NCBI GenBank assembly: GCA_002361735.1 | Contig: DETS01000034.1 | Span: 1-19,524, forward strand | Origin: Lachnospiraceae bacterium UBA3282 | GTDB lineage: Bacteria > Bacillota > Clostridia > Lachnospirales > Lachnospiraceae | Direction of reading: 5' to 3' | Length of the DNA stretch: 19,524 nt | Part shown: positions 14,034 through 19,524 of the stretch, in pieces | Layout of the letters: the number at the start of each line of letters is the position of its first letter | Position numbering within the stretch: the stretch's first letter is position 1 | Position numbers and translations under genes: made by a program | The notes under the pieces: model-generated | The model's input: only the letters and a program-made list of their open reading frames with translations | Told to the model about the DNA's origin: nothing | Database searches by the model: none

Positions 14034-14417
14034 ATGACTTACGCAGATTTTTTTTATGACATTAAGGGAAGATTTATGGGGGCGGATGTGAGTGATATCA
14101 AAGAGCATCTCGCCTTTGAGTTTGATATTGAGGATGAGGAGGCGAGCGGCGCCTTCTATGTGGAGGTAAAGGACGGCCAGCTTTTCGTAGAACCTTATGA
14201 ATACTATGACAGGGATGCAAAATTTATCTGCGCACCCGAAGTGCTCGTAAAGATTGCGGAGGGAGAGATGGATCCCGTATGGGCGTTTACCACGCAGAAA
14301 TTGAAGGTGGAGGGCAATATCGACAAAGCGCTTCGTTTGAAAGATATCATTGAATTGAAGCAGAAACAACTGAAAAAAGAAGCCAAAGAGGCAAAAAAAG
14401 CGGCGAAAAGAGGGTAA
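14034..14417 (+). CDS. SCP2 sterol-binding-domain-like lipid carrier
   Basis: A 127-residue protein resembling the SCP-2 lipid-binding fold, with the usual pattern of alternating strands ('HLAFEFDIEDEEASGAFYVEV' in two parts, 'DAKFICAPEVLVKIAEGEMDP') and the family-like segment 'QKLKVEGNIDKALRLKDII' near 95-113, then a Lys/Ala-rich helical tail. SCP2 domains make a hydrophobic tunnel that holds fatty acyl chains or other lipids. The real start is ATG 14034 behind GGGAGGAGGAGAAGG; a TTG 48 bases earlier lies in the leader inverted repeat and is unlikely. It is the first gene of the operon, followed after 26 bases by the hydrolase. I infer that it delivers or buffers a lipid substrate or product for the ligase and condensation enzyme. 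Confidence 0.78.
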   Translation: MTYADFFYDIKGRFMGADVSDIKEHLAFEFDIEDEEASGAFYVEVKDGQLFVEPYEYYDRDAKFICAPEVLVKIAEGEMDPVWAFTTQKLKVEGNIDKALRLKDIIELKQKQLKKEAKEAKKAAKRG

Positions 14418-14443
14418 TTTGAAGCTCTGACAGGGAGGTAATA

Positions 14444-15427
14444 ATGGCAAAAAAATCAGGAAAGAAACGACATGGTCTTTTGAAAGCGGCGGCGGCAGGA
14501 ATTGGTATTGTCACAGCCGCGACAGGCGGAGAGATTGCCTATTTTTACAGACGTACCATGAAGCGGAATCATGCCAAAGTCGAGCGAACGATCAAGATGG
14601 CGGGCACGGACTGGAACCGGTATATGGATCTGCTCCAGGAGCGTAAGGCGGCAATGCTGGCGAGACCCCACAGCGATCTGTGGCAGGAGAGTTACGATGG
14701 GCTGAAACTTCACGCAACGTATTTCCCGGCAGGGGCAGAGGCGGAGAAGAAAAAGATCGTGATCTGTTTTCATGGCTATACCAGTCAGGGATTGTCGGAT
14801 TACATCGGACTTTCGGACTATTATCAAAAGAGAGGATTTGCCATGCTTATGCCGGACGCCAGAGCGCACGGTCAAAGTGAGGGTGAGTATGTGGGCTTTG
14901 GCTGCCTTGACAGGAAGGACGCTTTGGTGTGGATCGATTGGGCGGTAAAAGAACTTGGCGAGGATGTAGAGATTTTGCTTCACGGGACCTCCATGGGAGC
15001 GGCTACCCTTTTGATGCTGAGTGGTCTGTCGCTGCCAAAGCAGGTGAAGGGAATCATTTCCGACTGCGGTTTTACGTCTCCGAAGGAGGTATTTACCCAC
15101 GTTCTGCATAACATGTACCATTTGCCGGCATTTCCGGTGATTCCGGGAGCGGATGTGGTGAACCGCCGACTGGCAGGCTACGGGATGGACGAGTGCAACG
15201 CCAAAAGGGAAGTGGAGAAAGCGACGGTGCCGATCCTGTTCATTCACGGGAGTGCGGATACTTTTGTACCCTGTAATATGTGCGACGAAATCTATGAGCA
15301 TTGTGCCTCGCCGAAGCGCAAGCTGATCGTGGAAGGGGCGGCCCACGCGGAGAGTTACTATAAAGATATGGAAAGTTATGAGAAGGAACTGACGGCATTT
15401 ATTGCGGAAACGATGGGAAAGGAATAA
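14444..15427 (+). CDS. Membrane-anchored alpha/beta hydrolase (serine esterase, lipase or amidase type)
   Basis: A 327-residue alpha/beta hydrolase. Basic residues 1-10 are followed by a hydrophobic segment (about 12-34, 'LLKAAAAGIGIVTAATGG'), then 'YFYRRTMKR', so it is probably tethered to the membrane by its N-terminus with the orientation unclear. The catalytic domain starts near residue 84. It has the oxyanion motif 'CFHGYTS' (108-114), nucleophile Ser183 in 'HGTSMGA', acid Asp272 in 'IHGSADTFVP' and base His301 in 'GAAHAESYY'. The family resembles the BAAT/peptidase S9-like YqkD group. GGGAGGT precedes the start. Neighbours suggest that it frees fatty acids from membrane lipids, acts as an editing thioesterase, or hydrolyses the amide product; I cannot tell which. 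Confidence 0.88.
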   Translation: MAKKSGKKRHGLLKAAAAGIGIVTAATGGEIAYFYRRTMKRNHAKVERTIKMAGTDWNRYMDLLQERKAAMLARPHSDLWQESYDGLKLHATYFPAGAEAEKKKIVICFHGYTSQGLSDYIGLSDYYQKRGFAMLMPDARAHGQSEGEYVGFGCLDRKDALVWIDWAVKELGEDVEILLHGTSMGAATLLMLSGLSLPKQVKGIISDCGFTSPKEVFTHVLHNMYHLPAFPVIPGADVVNRRLAGYGMDECNAKREVEKATVPILFIHGSADTFVPCNMCDEIYEHCASPKRKLIVEGAAHAESYYKDMESYEKELTAFIAETMGKE

Positions 15428-15445
15428 GAGAGGGGACAAAAAGGA

Positions 15446-16840
15446 ATGAAGACTAGAAAAGGTCACAAAACATATCCGCTGACGGTAGCGCAGAAATTTC
15501 ATATTTATTACATGGATTTTTGCCCGAAGAAGGAGGTCGTGAACATCGGCACCAGCCTGACCATCGAGTATGAGCTGGATATTGAGGAACTCAGACGGGC
15601 AGTCTATAAGGCATACGAGCGCTGCGAGTCCATGCGGGTGCGCTTTGCTTATGATAAAGAGGAAAAGCAGTGGTATCAGTATCTGGTAGACAAAGAAGAA
15701 CGGGACATTGAGTATGTGGATTTTTCCGGTAAGACCATGGAGGAAGCTGCCGAGATTATGACGGGCTGGACGCAGGTGCCTTTTGAGCGGGAAGACAGTC
15801 CCATGAACCGCGTGGTAATGATCAAGACGCCGGACGGCTGTCAGGGGCTTTATGTGCTGGGCGATCATATGTTGATGGATGCCCAGTCCCTGATCGGTTT
15901 TTTGAGAGATGTGATCGAACTTTACTGTAACGTTAAATTTGAGTATGACTACCCGCTTGAGATGCGTTCCTATATCGAGCAGTTGGAAAAGGATCTGGCG
16001 TATGAGGCGGGGAGCAAGGCGCAGACAAGAGACCGCGAATTTTTCCAGAACCTCATCGGGGAATCGGAGCCTATTTTTAACGGCATCAAGGGACCCGGTC
16101 AGCTGGAGGAAGCGAGAAAGAAATTCCCGGGTACCAGAGCAGCTTTTTCCGCGACCCGTCAGGTGGATTCCGCTCTCGATATTTTCCATTTGGAGGAAGA
16201 ACCCACACAGCGGCTGATGCGTTTCTGCGAAGAACAGCACGTTTCCTTACAGTGCCTGCTGATCATGGGCATCCGCACTTATCTGCAAAAGATGAATGAT
16301 AATGACGACGTTTCTATCAACGTGGCTTATGCAAGACGCGCGACGTTGATGGAAAAGAAATCAGGCGGTACGAGGATCCACTCTTTCCCCTTCCGCACGA
16401 TCCTGTCAAAGGACCAGACTTTTATGGAAGGGATCCTGGCAATCCGCAATGGGCAGAATGAGATCTTCCGCCATACCAATTACGATCCGGTAGAATATTT
16501 TGCCTACAGGAGCAAACTTTACAATACGCCGCAGGGCGCCGTTTATGAGCCGATGGCTCTGACGTATCAGCCTTTGACACTGAAGGATAAGGGGCTCAAT
16601 CAGTTGGGCGATATTCAATATAAGACCAAGTGGTATCCCAACGGCGCGACCACGCAGGCGATGTATCTGACGGTGATGCACCGTTCCGATGACAACGGGC
16701 TGGATTTTAATTTTGAACATCAGGTGGCGGCTGTGAGCCGAGAGACACTGGAACAGTTTTATTATTATCTGTGTAAGATCATGTTTAAGGGAACGGAGAA
16801 TCCGAATTTGAAAATTGGTGATATCATAAAGCTGATATAG
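15446..16840 (+). CDS. Stand-alone condensation-domain enzyme (NRPS C-domain superfamily)
   Basis: A 464-residue free-standing condensation-type acyltransferase. The N-terminal 'YPLTVAQKFHIYY' (10-22) matches the first C-domain core motif. The active-site motif usually HHxxxDG reads 'GDHMLMDAQS' (139-148): the second, catalytic His is kept (His141), as is Asp145, while the first His is Asp140 and Gly is Ala146. The rest has the length and predicted two-lobe layout of C domains, with 'ISINVAYARR'-like strands near 288-297. It should move an acyl group from the carrier-protein thioester to an amine or alcohol. The neighbouring ACP and ligase give the donor side; the acceptor is unknown. It lies 18 bases after the hydrolase and 19 before the ACP. 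Alternatives are acyltransferases of the PapA/wax-ester type. Confidence 0.85.
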   Translation: MKTRKGHKTYPLTVAQKFHIYYMDFCPKKEVVNIGTSLTIEYELDIEELRRAVYKAYERCESMRVRFAYDKEEKQWYQYLVDKEERDIEYVDFSGKTMEEAAEIMTGWTQVPFEREDSPMNRVVMIKTPDGCQGLYVLGDHMLMDAQSLIGFLRDVIELYCNVKFEYDYPLEMRSYIEQLEKDLAYEAGSKAQTRDREFFQNLIGESEPIFNGIKGPGQLEEARKKFPGTRAAFSATRQVDSALDIFHLEEEPTQRLMRFCEEQHVSLQCLLIMGIRTYLQKMNDNDDVSINVAYARRATLMEKKSGGTRIHSFPFRTILSKDQTFMEGILAIRNGQNEIFRHTNYDPVEYFAYRSKLYNTPQGAVYEPMALTYQPLTLKDKGLNQLGDIQYKTKWYPNGATTQAMYLTVMHRSDDNGLDFNFEHQVAAVSRETLEQFYYYLCKIMFKGTENPNLKIGDIIKLI

Positions 16841-16859
16841 GGAAAAGGAGGTTAACGGT

Positions 16860-17084
16860 ATGTTTGATCAATTAGCGGAAATCATTACGAATTATGTGGA
16901 AGTGAAGAAGGAGGATATCAAGCCGGAGTCCCGTTTTATGGAAGATCTTGGCTTTTCTTCCTTTGATTTTATGAGTATGCTCGGTGAGGTGGAGGACACC
17001 TTTGACGTGGAGATCGAGCAGGAGGAAGCTGCAGGCATCCGCACGGTGCAGGAAGCGGTGGAGTATCTGGAGAAGATTTCGTAG
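16860..17084 (+). CDS. Stand-alone acyl carrier protein
   Basis: This 74-residue acidic carrier protein has the phosphopantetheine attachment motif 'EDLGFSSFDFMSM'; Ser34 aligns with the modified Ser of ACPs (DLGxxS). Four-helix length and the final 'TVQEAVEYLEKI' are typical. AAAGGAGGT is strong and well placed. It would hold the acyl group activated by the AMP ligase 12 bases downstream and present it to the condensation enzyme 19 bases upstream. Phe in place of the usual Leu after Ser34 differs from fatty-acid-synthase ACPs (DSLD), which suits a dedicated carrier. No phosphopantetheinyl transferase is in the window, so a host enzyme must prime it. Confidence 0.93.
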   Translation: MFDQLAEIITNYVEVKKEDIKPESRFMEDLGFSSFDFMSMLGEVEDTFDVEIEQEEAAGIRTVQEAVEYLEKIS

Positions 17085-17096
17085 GATAGGAGAATC

Positions 17097-18653
17097 ATGA
17101 TTATGGTTGAAATGAGCAGCACCATCAGGGAACTTTTGGTCAAGGCGGCCGAAAAGTACGGACCGCAGGACGCAATCCGTTACAAGGTAAAGCGGGAAGG
17201 AAAAAACGGTAAGCGGGAGACTGTCGTGGAAGCAAAGACCTACAATCAGCTCAAGGACGACAGCGAGCGGTTTTCCGCGGCAATCGAGAAGCTGGGAGAG
17301 CAGGGTGCACATATTGCCATTGTAGGAGATACCTCCTACGGTTGGATCGTGTCTTTTTACGGTACGGTAAACGGCGGCAGTGTGGCAGTTCCTCTGGATG
17401 CAAACCTTCCGGCGGAGGATTTGTGCGAGCTCATTGACAGGGCGGATGCGACGGTGCTCGTGTTTGATAAAGCGCGGACAGCCATGGCCCGGATGTCTGT
17501 CGAGAAATGTCCGAAATTGAAGCACCGGATCACAACGGAGTCTGCGCAGTCAGCGGAAGATCTCCCGGCGGGAACGCTGTTTTTTGAAGAAGTGATCGCA
17601 GCGCAGGAACCGGGGTTTTCCTTTGAGCCAAAGCCCGAGGACCTTTCCACCATCATGTACACTTCGGGAACCACGGGAAAGAGCAAAGGCGTGATGCTCA
17701 CCCACAGAAATCAGGCGGAGAATGCCACGGCACAGGATATGGGCTTTGAGTCGGGGATGGTACTGCTTTCGGTACTGCCGATCCATCACGCTTATTGCCT
17801 GAGTATGGATGTCCTCAAGGGGGCATCTTTAGGGTCGGTACTTTGCATCAACGATTCCCTGCTGCGTGTGTTGAAAAATATCAAGTTATTTGAACCCAAT
17901 ATCATCCTTATGGTGCCGCTGATGATCGAGACCTTTGCCAAGAAGCTGGAGGAGACGGACTGGATTCCCGCGCCCCTTGTAAAGGCCAAGGTGTTCGGCA
18001 AGCAGTTTCAGACCATCTGCAGCGGCGGCGCGTACTTAAACCCCGATTACATAAAGCGGTTTGCCAAGTACGGCATCACCATTTATCAGGGTTACGGCAT
18101 GACGGAATGCGCACCCGTGATCAGCACCAATTCCCCGAAGGAGAAAAAGGACGGCTCCATCGGTAAGTGTATGCCAAACTGTGAAGTGAAGGTGGTAGAC
18201 GAGGAACTCTGGGTGAAGGGTACAAGCGTCATGCAGGGGTACTACAAGATGCCGGAGGAGACGGCGGAAACCTTAGTGGACGGCTGGCTGCGGACAGGCG
18301 ATCTTGGCTATGTGGATGAAGACGGATTCCTTTTCCTTACAGGCAGGAAGAAGAATCTGATCATCACACCAAACGGTGAGAACGTATCGCCGGAGGAATT
18401 GGAGAATAAGATTGGCAGCGCACGACTGGTGCAGGAGGTGCTGGTGCGGGAAGCAGGCGGTGTGATCGAAGCGGAGATCTTTCCGGATATGGAGTATGCC
18501 TCGAAGAAAAAGATCAAGGATGTGGAGGCTGAGCTTAAAAAGATCGTGGATGCGTATAACGAAGCGGCGCCGCTTTATAAGCGCATCACAAGCGTGAAGC
18601 TGCGCGATACAGAGTTTGAGAAGAATACGACGAAGAAGATTAAGAGGTTTTAG
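17097..18653 (+). CDS. AMP-forming acyl/aminoacyl ligase (ANL superfamily)
   Basis: A 518-residue adenylate-forming enzyme. Motifs: phosphate loop 'MYTSGTTGKSKG' (187-198), 'YGMTECAP' (333-340), 'GWLRTGDLG' with Asp402 (396-404), hinge 'LTGRKKN' with Arg417, and C-terminal 'TKKIKR' with Lys514 as the likely adenylation Lys. Both lobes are present, so it can be fully active. The motifs resemble long-chain acyl-CoA synthetase and fatty-acyl ligase groups more than typical amino-acid adenylation domains, but this is a judgement from overall feel. Start: AGGAG (17088-17092) is four bases from ATG 17097 and ten from the in-frame ATG 17103, so 17103 is plausible. It would load a fatty or other acid onto the ACP 12 bases upstream. 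Last gene of the operon. Confidence 0.93.
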   Translation: MIMVEMSSTIRELLVKAAEKYGPQDAIRYKVKREGKNGKRETVVEAKTYNQLKDDSERFSAAIEKLGEQGAHIAIVGDTSYGWIVSFYGTVNGGSVAVPLDANLPAEDLCELIDRADATVLVFDKARTAMARMSVEKCPKLKHRITTESAQSAEDLPAGTLFFEEVIAAQEPGFSFEPKPEDLSTIMYTSGTTGKSKGVMLTHRNQAENATAQDMGFESGMVLLSVLPIHHAYCLSMDVLKGASLGSVLCINDSLLRVLKNIKLFEPNIILMVPLMIETFAKKLEETDWIPAPLVKAKVFGKQFQTICSGGAYLNPDYIKRFAKYGITIYQGYGMTECAPVISTNSPKEKKDGSIGKCMPNCEVKVVDEELWVKGTSVMQGYYKMPEETAETLVDGWLRTGDLGYVDEDGFLFLTGRKKNLIITPNGENVSPEELENKIGSARLVQEVLVREAGGVIEAEIFPDMEYASKKKIKDVEAELKKIVDAYNEAAPLYKRITSVKLRDTEFEKNTTKKIKRF

Positions 18654-18666
18654 AGATAACGTAAAA

Positions 18667-18706
18667 GACCGCCCTCCGCGATGCCGCAGGAGAGCGGTCC
18701 TTTTTT
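18667..18706 (+). terminator. Bidirectional terminator ending the acyl-ligation operon
   Basis: GACCGC (18667-18672) with GCGGTC (18694-18699) and CTCC (18674-18677) with GGAG (18689-18692) form a stem with one C/A mismatch and an 11-base loop, followed by TTTTTT (18701-18706). The minus strand has CTTTTAC after the stem, so the convergent DUF6033-like gene probably uses it as well. Confidence 0.85.
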
Positions 18707-18712
18707 ACTTTT

Positions 18713-19441
18713 TTAGACGGTGAAATCAAAGTTTCTGCCGGGCATGGGAATCGTGGTTTCTTCCTTTACATTGTCCCAGTTAAAGTTCTTGATTTGATCG
18801 AGGAGGTCTTCTACACTGTCTGCCGTGACAGTAGCGCGTTTGCTGTGCTCGTAGTTGTATTTATCCTGCCCCTTGCCGGTCTTCTCAGCCTCAGCTTCTT
18901 TTGCAGCCTCTTTCTTATCTTCGCGGATCTTATCCACGAACTCTTTCTGGCGCTCGCCGGCCTTTTCCAATTCAGCAAAGTAGGAAACCTTTCCGTCCTT
19001 ACCGATGGTCACGCCGAGGGTCACGACTTCATCCTCGCGGCCGGTCTCCTTTAATTCTTCCTTCATCTCGCTGAGTTTGCCCAGAGATTCATCCAAAAGG
19101 GAGAGGTTCTGTTTCTTTACCTCATCGTCGTTTGCCATGCGCTCCAGTTCTTCAGGATCGATCAGAACGCTGAAATCCTTAGAGCCGCGGGAGAGATACT
19201 CGGAAGCTTCCTCCTCGGTCTCGTATTCAGCCACATAAAAATCTGCATTATTGTAGGTCTTCTTCAATTCCTGCAGCAGAGCCTTTGCCTTATCGCTCAG
19301 CTGTACGGAATTGTTGTTTGTTTTTTTGGTGTCGTTCGTCTTCTTGTCGTCAGCCTTTTCCGTCTTTCTGCTCTGCGTGGTGGAATTGTAGATGTTTTTC
19401 TGCATTGCGTTGTAGCTGCCGATGCCGTTCATATTGTTCAT
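18713..19441 (-). CDS. DUF6033-like protein of unknown function
   Basis: A 242-residue protein that I recognise as DUF6033-like, a family common in Lachnospiraceae and without a known role. Residues 1-60 are Asn/Lys/Thr-rich and probably disordered ('MNNMNGIGSYNAMQKNIYN'); then come 'NNNSVQLSDKAKALLQELKK', a compact region with 'FSVLIDPEELERMANDDE', and a Glu/Lys-rich helical stretch. It ends in 'PMPGRNFDFTV'. No signal peptide or membrane segment. The start at 19441 is chosen because AGAAATGAGGT lies just upstream; a further in-frame ATG at 19474 has no ribosome site. It is convergent with the acyl-ligation operon, so co-regulation is not indicated. Family name from memory. Confidence 0.72.
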   Translation of the reverse strand: MNNMNGIGSYNAMQKNIYNSTTQSRKTEKADDKKTNDTKKTNNNSVQLSDKAKALLQELKKTYNNADFYVAEYETEEEASEYLSRGSKDFSVLIDPEELERMANDDEVKKQNLSLLDESLGKLSEMKEELKETGREDEVVTLGVTIGKDGKVSYFAELEKAGERQKEFVDKIREDKKEAAKEAEAEKTGKGQDKYNYEHSKRATVTADSVEDLLDQIKNFNWDNVKEETTIPMPGRNFDFTV

Positions 19442-19477
19442 GTCAACCTCATTTCTGCGCTGCTTTTTGCGCATGAA

Positions 19478-19514
19478 CGAGTTTGTGTCAAGCAGCGCGC
19501 AGACACAAATCTCG
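19478..19514 (-). repeat. Inverted repeat upstream of the DUF6033-like gene
   Basis: TTTGTGTC (19482-19489) and GACACAAA (19502-19509) pair over 8 bp, extended by CGAG (19478-19481) and CTCG (19511-19514) with one bulged T. It may be a leader hairpin or an operator. No U-tract follows on either strand within the window. Confidence 0.55.
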
Positions 19515-19524
19515 CGATTGAAAA

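Noticed and set aside
14456..16240. 594-codon open frame antisense to the hydrolase and C-domain genes
   Set aside because: It lies opposite two well-supported genes and across their junction, has no ribosome site or family resemblance, and is explained by codon bias on the sense strand.
19442..19474. Upstream in-frame ATG of the DUF6033-like gene
   Set aside because: No ribosome site precedes it, whereas GAGGT is well placed before ATG 19441.
1..19524. CRISPR arrays, insertion sequences, prophage, tRNA or rRNA
   Set aside because: No repeat-spacer series, transposase or integrase motifs, or structured RNA gene was recognised on either strand.

Overview
The window looks like chromosomal DNA of a Gram-positive, low-to-mid GC Clostridia bacterium, most likely a gut Lachnospiraceae. 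The signs are AGGAGG-type ribosome sites close to each start, vegetative promoters with extended -10 elements, U-tract terminators, and family content typical of that group: FapA/DUF342, a stand-alone FliD-C-like protein, a DUF6033-like protein, an AgrC/AgrA-type pair and a clostridial PurF. This assignment is inference from gene content; there is no rRNA or tRNA in the window to confirm it.

Left part (1-5200): a FliD C-terminal-domain-like protein without the rest of a flagellar cap, a membrane diguanylate cyclase, a small XRE repressor on the minus strand, then a two-gene FapA-like (DUF342) and small Cys-pair protein unit. Middle part (5200-10070): a GH31 alpha-glycosidase (minus) diverges from an AraC regulator (plus). 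Their two promoters overlap on a perfect palindrome, so this looks like a self-contained sugar-responsive module. A solitary purF follows, with a terminator-like hairpin in its short leader. Then (10115-13166) come a PAS-GGDEF protein with a GGDEL signature (minus) and an AgrC/AgrA-like sensor kinase and LytTR regulator pair with no visible peptide gene.

The most interesting part is 13192-18706. A TetR regulator diverges from a tight five-gene operon: an SCP2 lipid-binding protein, a membrane-anchored alpha/beta hydrolase, a stand-alone condensation-domain enzyme, a stand-alone acyl carrier protein and an AMP-forming acyl ligase. These parts make a complete minimal assembly line: the ligase activates an acid, the carrier holds it as a thioester, and the condensation enzyme passes it to an amine or alcohol. 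The hydrolase and SCP2 protein could supply or handle a lipid substrate. I infer a fatty acyl amide (or acyl ester) pathway, resembling small clostridial gut clusters reported to make fatty acid amides. Two related dyads bracketing the operon promoter look like TetR operators. The operon ends in a bidirectional terminator shared with a convergent DUF6033-like gene.

No CRISPR array, insertion sequence, prophage, tRNA or rRNA was seen. All coordinates, motif positions and base-pair counts come from reading the sequence by eye. Family names are from memory of the families, without database searches.
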